From NCBI GenBank assembly GCA_964509335.1, contig CAZDXB010000003.1, positions 1-64,000 on the forward strand: 64,000 nucleotides of DNA, in the 5' to 3' direction. Below the pieces are notes generated by a model. That model saw nothing but the letters and a program-made list of their open reading frames with translations, did no database searches and had not been told where the DNA came from. The stretch is from CAZDXB01 sp964509335. GTDB lineage: Bacteria; Bacteroidota; Ignavibacteria; Kapaibacteriales; UBA2268. The translations under genes were made by a program, and so were the position numbers. Each line of letters opens with the position of its first letter. The stretch's first letter is position 1. This document shows, piece after piece, positions 54,929 to 64,000 of the stretch.

Positions 54929-55717
54929 TTGAGAAAAATTGAAACGCTTTCTTCGATAGAGGGGAGAAAAACCTTAATAGAGCTTTTTAAAGAATTGAGG
55001 TATGAAAAAAGACTTTCGAGCTTAGCTTCTCTTTTTTTAGCGTGGAAGATTTGCGTTGGGGGCAGAGATTTGCGCAAATATTCCAACAAAGAAATTAACG
55101 TGATTCATCCTTTGGGCTTTTTCTCGGGGACTGGATTGTGGATGCAGGAAGTCGTAAATAGATTTTATTTTTCCACGATAAATTCATTTGTATATTTCGG
55201 CGCGGCTATTTTGTTGGCTATTATTGGAATAAGGAGGTTTAGCGAGAGCGTTTCCGAATCTATGGTAATAGCCGGCGTCGCCTTCGAAGCGTTTCTACTA
55301 ATTATTATGTTTGTCGTTATGCTGTTTTCGCCGAACGACGAGGCTCTCGAAAAAACGGACGATGAAGAAAGCGAAGGGGAAGACTTGATTTCGGAAATCG
55401 GCGAAATAGGAAGAGACATAGCGGAGGCGGTTAATAAGTTGGAAAACGTCAACGGTTCGATAAACGAGATGATTCGGCAGCAAGTCAATCTTTTAAATCA
55501 AATAAATCAAATAGCGAAGAGTACCGGCGAAGCGGTCTCGCCTAACCCTCAAATGCTAGATTCTATGCGCGAAACCAACGCTTCCCTCGCCGAATTCAAA
55601 AATACCGTCGATAATTTGAACGATTCTATTAATGAGTTAAAAAGCGAAGAAATAGAATCCGCCGTGAGAAAAGAAGTGGAGAGATTGTTCGTCAATCGTT
55701 TTAATAAAAATGATTAG
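54929..55717 (+). CDS. GldL-like membrane protein, candidate T9SS motor subunit
   Basis: A protein of about 262 residues. The TTG at 54929 is preferred because AAGG lies seven bases upstream; a TTG at 54923 is closer to it. After an N-terminal charged region come two membrane helices, about 86-102 and 112-134. The second, VIAGVAFEAFLLIIMFVVML, carries a buried Glu (about residue 120), in the same relative place as the essential Glu of GldL. The remainder is a long coiled coil. GldL pairs with GldM to form the proton-driven T9SS motor (family knowledge). Similarity is in layout, so this is inference. Confidence 0.5.
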   Translation: MRKIETLSSIEGRKTLIELFKELRYEKRLSSLASLFLAWKICVGGRDLRKYSNKEINVIHPLGFFSGTGLWMQEVVNRFYFSTINSFVYFGAAILLAIIGIRRFSESVSESMVIAGVAFEAFLLIIMFVVMLFSPNDEALEKTDDEESEGEDLISEIGEIGRDIAEAVNKLENVNGSINEMIRQQVNLLNQINQIAKSTGEAVSPNPQMLDSMRETNASLAEFKNTVDNLNDSINELKSEEIESAVRKEVERLFVNRFNKND

Positions 55718-55726
55718 CGTGTCGGG

Positions 55727-57217
55727 ATGAAAATCAGGAACAAAAGAACGGTTGAAATATATTTTGTCCTATATTTAGCCGCTATTGTTTTTCTCCTGCC
55801 GGATAAAAACGACGAGGAAAACGCTAACGCGAGCGGTTCGCCAATAGCTCCCGGCGCTTTTTCGCTTAGCCCGACTAAGACGTCGCTAAACTTTAGATTT
55901 TACGAGGACTCGAGCGGAGTAAAAGTTATAGATTACGATTCGGTCAACACTATTTTATTGGGCGGCAATGTTAAAAACGCCGATTTTGAAATTGAGGTAG
56001 AAGATAAAGATTTAAGGCAGAAACAGAAGATAAAACCCGGCTCTAAATATTTTGCTTTCGAGGAAAATATTCAAAAGAAAGAATTGAAGTTTAGCTGGAA
56101 TCCGCCTTTATTTGATAAAAAGGATAAGACATACATCGTTCGAGTGTTTGCGAGCGCCGAGCGGAAAGACGCCGATTCTGAAGACGATGAGTCGCCCGAC
56201 AACGGAGCTAAATTACAAGCGGAGACACAGTTTAGTTTAATTATCAATAATGTCAGCGACGAGTTGGTTGCGTCCGGCGAATCCATAACTAGGAATCGCG
56301 AAGAAGCGGCAAGCCGGGCGGATTCAATTCGATACGTAGAAGCCGAGTTCAGGAGACCGAGAAGGTCGGGCGAAGTTGACCTATCGCCTGAAGAAGCGGA
56401 AGTGAAAGCAATAGCTTACCAAAAATGGCGTAACAAGGTTTACGTATTCAACGCTAATCCCGAAAGAGACTTAGCTAGAAAGCCCCAAATTACGGTGGAG
56501 CAAAATCCAGAAGGCAACCAAGGAGACGCGCAGCTCGATAAAATAGGAAAAAATCATATTTTGATTTCCGGCAAAACGCCGGCTTACGGTTCTATGAAAG
56601 TTGAGGTAAGAACAAAGTTTAATTACGACGATAAAGAGAGGTCGGTTGATTTTACCGTATTGCCGGAGCCAATTTTAAAACCGGAATACGAAAGAGTGAT
56701 ATATCCGGAGAAGAGTTATTTGATTAAGCCAAATCTGCCATATTTAAGGAATCAAGAGCTAAAAGCTTATTTGGCAAACGACGGGGAGGTATTAGTAAAA
56801 AGCCCGCAGGGAGAAGCTATAACTTTTGAACCTAGTTTGAATCTTGTCGGGGAAGTATTAAAATTGAAACGTTACGTGAACGATAATTTGCTAGACCAAT
56901 ACGATATTCGCGTTCTCGATTATCCCAATCCTATTATTTACGATATCCAAGAAGCCCCCGAAGGTTGGCTCAAGATAATAACTCACAGCTACGGCTATTA
57001 TAACGGCAAAAGGAATTATGTTGAGCTTAACGTAGAAGGCAACGCCGAGACTAGAGAATTAAGAGGACCCGAGATAGACGCTCCCGACGAAATCACAATA
57101 GTGCAAATCTTTAAATGCACGCCCGAAAATCCCGATAAACCCTTTATTTTCGAGGTTCAAGCTATCGACGAAAGAGGGCGTAAATCAAAGACAAAGAAAT
57201 ATTCGGCGGAGAACTGA
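55727..57217 (+). CDS. GldM-like single-pass protein, candidate T9SS motor subunit
   Basis: A 496-residue protein with one N-terminal membrane helix (about 9-26, VEIYFVLYLAAIVFLL) and a long periplasmic part that looks like several beta-sandwich domains, e.g. FSLSPTKTSLNFRFYED, HILISGKTPAYGSMKV and LKIITHSYGYYNGKR. Length and topology match GldM (about 515 residues), which spans the periplasm. It follows the GldL-like gene by nine bases, the order found for gldL-gldM. No sequence motif alone proves it, and gldK and gldN are not in the window. Confidence 0.5.
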   Translation: MKIRNKRTVEIYFVLYLAAIVFLLPDKNDEENANASGSPIAPGAFSLSPTKTSLNFRFYEDSSGVKVIDYDSVNTILLGGNVKNADFEIEVEDKDLRQKQKIKPGSKYFAFEENIQKKELKFSWNPPLFDKKDKTYIVRVFASAERKDADSEDDESPDNGAKLQAETQFSLIINNVSDELVASGESITRNREEAASRADSIRYVEAEFRRPRRSGEVDLSPEEAEVKAIAYQKWRNKVYVFNANPERDLARKPQITVEQNPEGNQGDAQLDKIGKNHILISGKTPAYGSMKVEVRTKFNYDDKERSVDFTVLPEPILKPEYERVIYPEKSYLIKPNLPYLRNQELKAYLANDGEVLVKSPQGEAITFEPSLNLVGEVLKLKRYVNDNLLDQYDIRVLDYPNPIIYDIQEAPEGWLKIITHSYGYYNGKRNYVELNVEGNAETRELRGPEIDAPDEITIVQIFKCTPENPDKPFIFEVQAIDERGRKSKTKKYSAEN

Positions 57218-57308
57218 AACAAATCGCTTCCGTTTTCGTAAATTATAATTAAATTTTATAAATAAGAGTTTGCGACCATTGTTAAAACAAAATATAAGCG
57301 ATAAATAT

Positions 57309-58658
57309 ATGAAAAAGCTCATAGTTCTTTTACTACTAACTACGACCGTTTGTTACGGACAGTTTAGCGGCGATAAGAAAAAGATATATTCTTTAGAGGA
57401 ATGCATTAGCGTGGCTTTGGCTAATAATTTTGATATAAGGCTTTCGGATTCGAGGGTGGAAGCCGCAGAGGCGGAGGTTACAAGCGCTTTCGGAGATTAT
57501 TTGCCTAATATCAACGTTAATCTCGGTTATTCTAGGCAGTTGAACGCTAAACCCGGATTTGGTTTGATTAACGGGCAGTTGGTGAGAACCGATTCTAAGC
57601 CGAATTCATACGACGTAAACGCTTCCGCTCGATTGACGCTCTTTGACGGTTTCGCTCGGGACAATAATTATCGCGGCGCGCACGAGAGTTTGAACGCGAC
57701 CGATTACTCTTCTCAATTTACCAAACAGCAAGTTAAACTTCAGGTTTATAGCAACTACATCGACGTTATAGCCAACTATCAAATAGTCAAGATTAGAAAA
57801 GAAAATCTTGAGCTTGGTAAAAAAGAGTTAGAGAGAATAAAAGCTCAGAGCGAGGCGGGACTAATACCTATAGACGTCGTTTACTCTCAGGAGGCGGATT
57901 TAGGCAATAAGGAATACGATTTAGTGCAAGCCGAGAATAATTTACAGGTTTCAAAAGCAAATTTATTGAAAGTGATGGGGCTGTCGCCACACCAGAACGT
58001 TGATTTTTTGGAGACAAGTTTGCCGACAGATATAAGTTCTGAGGATATAAATACTTTCAGAAACGACATTGGAAGTTTGAGTTCCGCTATTAACTCGGCA
58101 ATGAGGAATAGATTGGATTATCAAGCGACAGAGTCGAGTATGGAAGCGGCTGAAGCGGGAGTTACGGCGGCTAAAGCAAGCTATTATCCTACTATTTCCG
58201 CTTCTGGCGGTTGGTATTGGAGTAATTCCGAGCTGGAACGCTTTTCGGACTTGGGACGGTCTGCTGTCGGGTTAAGTTTCTATATTCCGATTTTCAATAA
58301 CTTTAACGTTAACAATAGAATACAAACTGCCCAGTTGCAGTTGAAACAAAGGGATATTGACCGTCGAAAACTCGAACAAAATATTAAGTCGTCGGTAAAA
58401 ACGGCTTTTTTGAATTTGGAAGCGTCCGAAAAACAGCTAGAGATAACCAAACGAGCTTTGAAAGCGGCGGAACTGAGCTACAATAGCGCTAAGGAAAAGT
58501 TTCGAGTAGGCTCTTCGAACGTAACGGATTACTTAGCGGCGAACGCTCGGTATATTACGGCGCAAATTAATAGAATTAACGCCGTTTATCGCTATATTCA
58601 GTCGAAAAAAGAGCTGTTGTTTTCAGTCGGTAAGATGAAAATATTTGGAGTTGAATAA
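57309..58658 (+). CDS. TolC-family outer-membrane efflux protein
   Basis: A 449-residue protein from the ATG at 57309, which gives a signal peptide (MKKLIVLLLLTTTVCYGQ); an in-frame start 13 codons upstream is rejected. Two OEP repeats are visible, each with long helices: SLEECISVALANNFDIRLSD, QVKLQVYSNYIDVIANYQIV, and SAINSAMRNRLDYQATESSM with KTAFLNLEASEKQLEITKRAL. It forms the outer-membrane duct of a tripartite efflux pump; the adaptor and ABC genes follow in the same run. Confidence 0.93.
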   Translation: MKKLIVLLLLTTTVCYGQFSGDKKKIYSLEECISVALANNFDIRLSDSRVEAAEAEVTSAFGDYLPNINVNLGYSRQLNAKPGFGLINGQLVRTDSKPNSYDVNASARLTLFDGFARDNNYRGAHESLNATDYSSQFTKQQVKLQVYSNYIDVIANYQIVKIRKENLELGKKELERIKAQSEAGLIPIDVVYSQEADLGNKEYDLVQAENNLQVSKANLLKVMGLSPHQNVDFLETSLPTDISSEDINTFRNDIGSLSSAINSAMRNRLDYQATESSMEAAEAGVTAAKASYYPTISASGGWYWSNSELERFSDLGRSAVGLSFYIPIFNNFNVNNRIQTAQLQLKQRDIDRRKLEQNIKSSVKTAFLNLEASEKQLEITKRALKAAELSYNSAKEKFRVGSSNVTDYLAANARYITAQINRINAVYRYIQSKKELLFSVGKMKIFGVE

Positions 58659-59353
58659 TGAAATGTGAAAAATGCGGCAAAGAGTATCCTTCCAGCTATT
58701 TTTTCGCAGTTGACAACATTTGCAAGGAATGTTTCGAGAAAATGAGCGACGAAGAAAGAGAAAGGTATTTATCGAAATACGAAAATATCTGGGTAGAGGA
58801 CGAACTTGATTATAGAGTCGGATTCGGTCCGAGGCTGGGCGCGTTTTTAATCGACGTTGTCATTCTCGGCGTAATCTCTTTTATCATAATGCTGGTTACG
58901 GGAATTTGGGGCGATTACGCTCCTTATTTTGAGCAAATGCTGTATAATCAGGATTTATTAATGAGCTTCCAACAAGAAATCGCTCCTTTATCTTTGATTA
59001 TTAATTTTATGTACTTTTCGCTCGAAATAATCTTAGCCGCTACCCCCGGCAAAATGATATTAGGGTTGCAGATAGCGAGCGATAGTAGGAAAGTCGCTTC
59101 GACTCAAAGATTAGGCTTAAGATTTATTTTTAAGCATATGGACACAATTTTATCGGCGGTCGCTTTGGCGACTTCTATTATGTTTTTGGGAACTCTTTCG
59201 TCGATAGCCACTATTATTATCATTTTGGGATTTTTCTTCACGCTTTCTCCTAAGAGACAAGCTTTTCACGATATGCTCTCGGAAACGGCGGTATATAAAA
59301 AGGACGACATTAAGTCGGAAGAAATTGAAAACGAATACGAAATTGAAAATTAA
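58658..59353 (+). CDS. RDD-family membrane protein with N-terminal zinc ribbon
   Basis: A 231-residue protein with a Cys4 module at the start (CEKCGKEYP and CKECFEKM), then an RDD domain: GFGPRLGAFLIDVVILGVIS, TPGKMILGLQI, and later hydrophobic helices. Its start overlaps the tolC-like stop (TAATG), so it is translated with that gene. RDD proteins are implicated in transport, but this one's role is unknown. The combination of zinc ribbon and RDD inside an efflux operon is unusual. Confidence 0.8.
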   Translation: MKCEKCGKEYPSSYFFAVDNICKECFEKMSDEERERYLSKYENIWVEDELDYRVGFGPRLGAFLIDVVILGVISFIIMLVTGIWGDYAPYFEQMLYNQDLLMSFQQEIAPLSLIINFMYFSLEIILAATPGKMILGLQIASDSRKVASTQRLGLRFIFKHMDTILSAVALATSIMFLGTLSSIATIIIILGFFFTLSPKRQAFHDMLSETAVYKKDDIKSEEIENEYEIEN

Positions 59354-59369
59354 ATATATGGGTTAAAAA

Positions 59370-60659
59370 ATGGCAAAAAGCAAATCGAAAAAGAAGCTGG
59401 TTGTTTTAATCATAATATTGCTCGCTTTAATTGTTACGGCGGTTGTGTTAATGATGAAACGCGACGAAGCCGAAATAATGGCGGTAGTCGAAGAGGTCGG
59501 CAGGAGAACGATTACTCAGACCGTTTCGGCGATAGGTAAAATTCAGCCGGAGACTCAAGTAAACATTTCTTCGGAAACCAGCGGAGAAATAGTATTTTTA
59601 GGCGTAGAAGAGGGCGATACCGTTAAGACGGGGGATTTGCTGGTAAGGATAAAGCCGGATATAATCGAAACGCAATTGGAACAGCAAAGAGCCGCCTTAG
59701 AAGCCGCTAAAATGGAGATTGAAGTAAGGAACGCTGAAAAAGAAAGAGCAAAAAATTCGCTAAAAAGAATTAATGACTTGTATTCTAAGGAATTCGCTTC
59801 GCAGGAGGAATTCGACAGAGCGAAGACCGCCTACGAACAGGCAGTGTCGAGTTATAAAGCGGCTTTGTCTAGGTATTCGCAAGCGAAAGCCAGTTTAAAA
59901 CAAATAGAAAGAAGCGCCGACAGAACTACTATTTATTCGCCTATCGACGGAATTATTACGAGGTTAAGCGTCGAAAAAGGGGAGAAGGCGGTAGGAACCG
60001 AGATGATGCAAGGCACGGAAATGATGGTGGTCTCGGATTTGACGGTGATGAACGCCGAAGTGGAAGTCGATGAAAACGATATTGTTCTCGTTAAAATCGG
60101 CGATACGGCGAGAATAGAAATAGACGCTTTTCCGGAAAGGATTTTCGACGGCGTTGTCAGAGAAATTGGGCATTCGGCTATCATGAGCCAGCTTGGAACG
60201 CAAGACCAAGTTACTAATTTTAAGGTAAAGATTAGATTGATTGAATCGGAGCCGCTTTTGAGACCGGGAATGAGCTGTAATTCAGAAATAGAGACGGAAA
60301 CAAAACAAGACGTTATATCCGTTCCTTTGCAATCGGTAACCGTTAGGACTTCTAATATCAACAAGAAGCCGGACGTTTCCGAGGTCGGCATAAGAGAAAA
60401 AGAGCAAGACGACAAGAAAGTAAAAAAACGTCCGCCTTCGGTAGTGTTTCTTAAAAAAGGCTCGAAAGCTAAGAAGGCAGTAGTTCAGACGGGCATAAGC
60501 GACGACGGATATATAGAAATAACCGAGGGAGTTAACGAAGGCGACACAGTTATTAGCGGCAGTTTTTTAGCTATCAGTAAAAAACTGAAAGACGGAGCGA
60601 CTATCAAAATTAAAAACAAGAAGAAGTTTTCCAATAAAAAAGGCGAAGACAAAGAATGA
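59370..60659 (+). CDS. MacA-like periplasmic adaptor (HlyD family)
   Basis: A 429-residue membrane fusion protein with one N-terminal helix (about 10-28). The lipoyl halves are [20 protein letters not shown] and [20 protein letters not shown], separated by a coiled-coil hairpin (about 95-165). A beta-barrel domain and a C-terminal [19 protein letters not shown] domain follow, with a Lys-rich tail. It bridges the TolC duct to the inner-membrane ABC transporter. It overlaps the ATPase gene by four bases. Confidence 0.92.
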   Translation: MAKSKSKKKLVVLIIILLALIVTAVVLMMKRDEAEIMAVVEEVGRRTITQTVSAIGKIQPETQVNISSETSGEIVFLGVEEGDTVKTGDLLVRIKPDIIETQLEQQRAALEAAKMEIEVRNAEKERAKNSLKRINDLYSKEFASQEEFDRAKTAYEQAVSSYKAALSRYSQAKASLKQIERSADRTTIYSPIDGIITRLSVEKGEKAVGTEMMQGTEMMVVSDLTVMNAEVEVDENDIVLVKIGDTARIEIDAFPERIFDGVVREIGHSAIMSQLGTQDQVTNFKVKIRLIESEPLLRPGMSCNSEIETETKQDVISVPLQSVTVRTSNINKKPDVSEVGIREKEQDDKKVKKRPPSVVFLKKGSKAKKAVVQTGISDDGYIEITEGVNEGDTVISGSFLAISKKLKDGATIKIKNKKKFSNKKGEDKE

Positions 60660-61351
60660 GCGAGACTAAGGAAAAACTGATTCAGCTGAATCATATCGCG
60701 AAGATATACAAAATGGGCAAACAATTAGTCCACGCTTTAAAAGATATTTCGCTGGAAATTGACAAAAATGATTATTTGGCGATTATGGGACCTTCCGGTT
60801 CCGGTAAATCCACGATGATGAATATATTGGGTTGTTTGGACACTCCCACCAAAGGCAAGTATTTTTTCAAGGGCGTTGACGTTAGCGGTATGGACGATAA
60901 CGAATTAGCCGATATTAGGAACAGAGAAATCGGTTTTGTTTTCCAAACGTTTAATCTTCTGCCGAGGGCGACGGCTCTTAAGAACGTCGAATTGCCGCTG
61001 GTTTATTCGGGCGAATCGGCTTCCGTTAGAAAAGACAAAGCTGAAAAGACTTTACAAGACGTTGGTTTGGGAGATAGAATTACTCACAAACCCAACGAAC
61101 TGTCCGGAGGACAGAGGCAAAGAGTGGCGCTCGCCAGAGCGCTGGTAACTTCTCCTTCGATAATTTTAGCCGACGAGCCTACGGGAAACTTGGACACTAA
61201 AACCGGCGAAGAAATTATGGAATTGTTAAACGAATTGTGGCAAAAGGGCAATACGATTATTACGGTAACTCACGAAATGGAAATAGCCAACCGCGCCCAT
61301 AAAATCATAAGATTAAGAGACGGATTAATAGAAAACGGCGAGACTCAATGA
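60656..61351 (+). CDS. MacB/LolD-type ABC transporter ATPase
   Basis: A 231-residue ATPase: Walker [17 protein letters not shown]-loop [18 protein letters not shown], signature [15 protein letters not shown], Walker [13 protein letters not shown] and switch His in TVTHE. It belongs to the MacB/LolD group that powers FtsX-type permeases. It is coupled at both ends (ATGA) to the adaptor and the first permease gene. Confidence 0.94.
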   Translation: MSETKEKLIQLNHIAKIYKMGKQLVHALKDISLEIDKNDYLAIMGPSGSGKSTMMNILGCLDTPTKGKYFFKGVDVSGMDDNELADIRNREIGFVFQTFNLLPRATALKNVELPLVYSGESASVRKDKAEKTLQDVGLGDRITHKPNELSGGQRQRVALARALVTSPSIILADEPTGNLDTKTGEEIMELLNELWQKGNTIITVTHEMEIANRAHKIIRLRDGLIENGETQ

Positions 61352-62604
61352 AATTTTCCGAAATAGGAGAAGTGATTAAAATTTCTTTCGACGCGATGAA
61401 GACAAACAAACTTAGGTCGGGTTTGGCTTCGTTGGGCGTCGTTATCGGTATTTCCGTAGTTATTTTAATGGGATGGGCGCTCTCCGGCTTGGATAAAGCT
61501 ATGATGGATACTTTTAATATATTAGGCGTCGATATGATTTACGTCGATAAATGGGAGTGGGCGGGCGGCGGCAATTGGAAACAGATGCGTCAACGAAAGC
61601 CTATAACTCTTCAGCAAGCCGAGGAGTTTATCTCGCGCGTTGAATCTCCCGAGTTGGCTTTTCCGTCGGCTAATAAATTTCGAGGTTCGACCGTTAAATA
61701 CGATAACGAGGTTTACGAAGGTATTCCGGTTATCGGCGCTTTAAGCGAACATAGTTTAACCTCCAGCGGAGAAATCTTGAGAGGGAGGCATTTCTCGAAA
61801 TTTGAAGATAGAATTGGCTCAAACGTCGCGGTTTTAGGGTACGGAGTATGGGAAACGATTTTCCCTAACGGCGAGGCGCTTAACAAAGCTATTAAAATCG
61901 ACGGCAGAAAATTCAAGGTAATCGGAGTGTTAAAAAAGCAAGGCACAGTATTGCTGGATTTTATGGATAGAAGGATATATATGCCTCTGCAAAAATTTCT
62001 CGGAGTTTACGGTTCTTACGACCGCTCTTTTTTAATAAATATTAAAGCCGGCAGCGCCGATAAGCTACCCGAAGTTAGAGCCGAGACGCGCGGTTTAATG
62101 CGTTTAATCAGAAATCTAGGTCCGTACGAAAAAGACGATTTTTCGATTAACGAAACAAAAGCTTTCGAGGAGCAGGTTTCGACTATTAGATTATACGTTT
62201 GGGGAGTCGGGCTTGGCATTACTATTTTATCGTTTATTGTCGGTATTATTGGCATAATGAATATAATGTTCGTTTCAGTTACCGAACGGACAAAGGAAAT
62301 AGGCATTCGAAAGGCGATAGGAGCTAAAAAGAGTTCGATTTTATTGCAGTTTTTAGTGGAGTCTTCGACTTTATGCTTTATCGGAGCGGTGTTTTCTTTG
62401 GTTTTATGTTCCGGGTTGGTTTACGCCGCGGCGAGCTATATACCTCAATTTGTTTCGGAATTGGAGTTTTTGCCGAAGTATTTGCCGATGGAGTTATTAA
62501 TAATAGCGAGCGTAGTATCAATTTTTGTTGGGATGTTAGCCGGGTTGATTCCAGCTGTCAGGGCGTCGAATTTAGACCCAGTTGACGCTTTAAGGTATGA
62601 ATAA
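61348..62604 (+). CDS. MacB-type ABC permease, first copy
   Basis: A 418-residue permease with the MacB layout: N-terminal helix (about 20-45) with [20 protein letters not shown], a periplasmic domain to about 280, and three C-terminal helices with [26 protein letters not shown] and DPVDALRYE. It probably dimerises with the second copy as the inner-membrane part of the exporter. The start overlaps the ATPase stop. Confidence 0.93.
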   Translation: MKFSEIGEVIKISFDAMKTNKLRSGLASLGVVIGISVVILMGWALSGLDKAMMDTFNILGVDMIYVDKWEWAGGGNWKQMRQRKPITLQQAEEFISRVESPELAFPSANKFRGSTVKYDNEVYEGIPVIGALSEHSLTSSGEILRGRHFSKFEDRIGSNVAVLGYGVWETIFPNGEALNKAIKIDGRKFKVIGVLKKQGTVLLDFMDRRIYMPLQKFLGVYGSYDRSFLINIKAGSADKLPEVRAETRGLMRLIRNLGPYEKDDFSINETKAFEEQVSTIRLYVWGVGLGITILSFIVGIIGIMNIMFVSVTERTKEIGIRKAIGAKKSSILLQFLVESSTLCFIGAVFSLVLCSGLVYAAASYIPQFVSELEFLPKYLPMELLIIASVVSIFVGMLAGLIPAVRASNLDPVDALRYE

Positions 62605-62619
62605 ACGAAAATAATATAT

Positions 62620-63852
62620 ATGAATGTTCTAGAAAGCATATTATTAGCCGTAGATTCGGTAAGGATGAATAAACTTAGAGCTATCCTGACTCTGTTGAGC
62701 GTATCGATAGGCGTTTTCGCTATTATTGGCGCCAACGGTTTGGTCAGCTCTATAGAAAACGCCGTTAACGTAGAGATACAACAAGCCGGCGCTCATTCTT
62801 TTTCAATTTATCGCATTCCTAAAATCCAAATGGGGCGACATCAATGGCGAAAATATAGAAAGAGGAAAGCAATATCTTATTCGCAGTATAAGGAATTTAA
62901 AGAAAGAATGACCGGAGTTAAAATGATTTCGGGTTATTCAGCCGACGGAGGTTATACTGTAAAATATAAAGATAAAGAAACAAATCCTGATATAACTTTA
63001 TTTGGCTCCGACGAGAATTTCCTTGAATCAGTTAACGTGGACGTCGTCGAAGGAAGGAATATTACGGCTCACGATTTGAAGTATAATAAAAGAGTTGCCG
63101 TTATCGGACCGGATATTGTCGTAAATTTGTTTCCGAACGTCTCGCCGCTCGGTAAAGAAATAAAAATGGGAAGTCAGATTTTTACGGTTATCGGGATTTT
63201 GGAGTCAAAAGGGGCGATTTTTGGACAGAGTCAAGACAATAGGGTGTTGATTCCGTTGACTTATTTCTTGAGATATTACGCGAGCTGGTGGGACGAATCT
63301 TTGACGATAACCGTGAAGGCGTTCGATAAAGAATCTGTGGAATACGCTTTCGACGAAGCTATTGGCATTATGAGAATATTGCGCGACGTAAAACCTTGGC
63401 AAGACAACAACTTTGAAATCGAGACAAACGAATCGATGGGGGAGAAGTTCGAGAGCTTTACGAATTATTTGTCCGTTTTCGGATGGATTGTAGGGGCTTT
63501 CGCGCTAATAGCCGCCGGCGTAGGCATAATGAATATTATGCTGGTTACCGTTAAAGAGCGAACTAAAGAAATCGGTGTCCGTAAAGCCGTTGGCGCGAAA
63601 AATTACTGGATTTTGTTCCAGTTTATTATCGAAGCCGTTACGCTTTGCTTGCTAGGCGGAGGCATCGGTATAGTATTAGGATTGCTGGCGTCCGCGTATT
63701 TTGGCTCGGCTATGGGATTGGTTTTATCGATTCCTTTGAACGCTATTGTTTTAAGCGTCGTATTTTGCACTTTTATCGGCGTCGCGTTTGGCGCGTATCC
63801 CGCTTGGAAAGCCGCGAAGCTCGACCCGATTGACGCTTTGAGGTATGAATAG
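62620..63852 (+). CDS. MacB-type ABC permease, second copy
   Basis: A 410-residue permease related to the previous one: NKLRAILTLLSVSIGVFAII, a periplasmic domain with GYSADGGYTVKYKDKETNP, and the C-terminal VKERTKEIGVRKAVGAKNYWIL and DPIDALRYE. Both permeases end in the same ALRYE motif, suggesting a duplicated pair working as a heterodimer (inference). It is the last clear gene in the window. Confidence 0.92.
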   Translation: MNVLESILLAVDSVRMNKLRAILTLLSVSIGVFAIIGANGLVSSIENAVNVEIQQAGAHSFSIYRIPKIQMGRHQWRKYRKRKAISYSQYKEFKERMTGVKMISGYSADGGYTVKYKDKETNPDITLFGSDENFLESVNVDVVEGRNITAHDLKYNKRVAVIGPDIVVNLFPNVSPLGKEIKMGSQIFTVIGILESKGAIFGQSQDNRVLIPLTYFLRYYASWWDESLTITVKAFDKESVEYAFDEAIGIMRILRDVKPWQDNNFEIETNESMGEKFESFTNYLSVFGWIVGAFALIAAGVGIMNIMLVTVKERTKEIGVRKAVGAKNYWILFQFIIEAVTLCLLGGGIGIVLGLLASAYFGSAMGLVLSIPLNAIVLSVVFCTFIGVAFGAYPAWKAAKLDPIDALRYE

Positions 63853-64000
63853 ATTGTTTTACTCTTTTTATTCTTTCCAATAGTTTAATCATTTCGTAAT
63901 TTGCCGATTGTTTTGTTAATAATAACGGCGGAAATTGGATTCGGTTAAAAGAGAAAGAATAGGTTGGTATTTTTACGACTGGGCTAACTCGGTATTTTCT

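Noticed and set aside
1..64000. CRISPR array or prophage
   Set aside because: No regularly spaced repeats and no integrase, capsid, terminase or Cas-like proteins were found; the palindromes are isolated.

Overview
The window reads as a continuous piece of a bacterial chromosome from the Bacteroidota/Chlorobiota side of the tree, most likely an Ignavibacteria or Kapabacteria-like lineage (inference). Supporting signs are a GWxTD-type lipoprotein-like gene, two proteins with C-terminal type IX secretion (T9SS) sorting domains, a GldL/GldM-like pair, an MEP-pathway gene set, nicking-type MutL, and promoters that match the Bacteroidota pattern TTTG-N20-TAnnTTTG exactly in front of rplM, the SRP RNA and tRNA-Arg. 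Most genes are housekeeping genes in tight operons with ATGA or TAATG overlaps.

Layout. 1-1553 (minus): exonuclease VII subunits. 1628-10723 (plus): ispF coupled to a membrane histidine kinase, mutL, then the translation operon rplM-rpsI-rpsB-tsf-pyrH-frr ending in tRNA-Val. 10875-12024: an isochorismatase-fold hydrolase and a small membrane protein. 12033-16939 (minus): GWxTD protein, ruvX, a porin and a GT-C-like membrane protein. 17001-22144: a cobalamin riboswitch driving a four-gene vitamin B12 uptake operon (two beta-propeller surface lipoproteins, a BtuB-type receptor and another lipoprotein). 22207-24984: uvrA. 24985-26700: an accessory pocket with a dispersed repeat, a (GTAT)9 microsatellite inside the start of a short reading frame, an AT-rich Rossmann-like gene, and REP-like palindromes. 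26713-32323: psd, then dnaN-recF-dciA-gyrB. 32324-32870: repeat-rich spacer. 32871-33656: ElyC-like protein.

33642-42668 (minus): one long run rng-dxr-rseP-surE-PilZ/HD-GYP-associated domain-HDOD-GAF/PAS kinase-REC/kinase hybrid, joining envelope and isoprenoid housekeeping to a signalling cassette. SRP RNA and tRNA-Arg are divergently transcribed from promoters 26 bp apart. 43340-46713: three exported proteins, two related to each other and flanking a degenerate metzincin; the last two carry T9SS-type tails. 46805-48961 (minus): OmpA-family protein. 49339-57217: heparinase II/III-like protein, flippase, FtsX-like protein, LptF/G permease and a candidate T9SS motor pair (GldL/GldM-like). 57309-63852: TolC, RDD protein, MacA-like adaptor, ABC ATPase and two MacB-type permeases, a tripartite export system.

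The most interesting items are the candidate divergent T9SS motor sharing the window with T9SS cargo, the active-site-less metzincin, the tetranucleotide-repeat reading frame, and the pair of inverted dispersed repeats. All assignments come from reading the sequence; no database search was possible.
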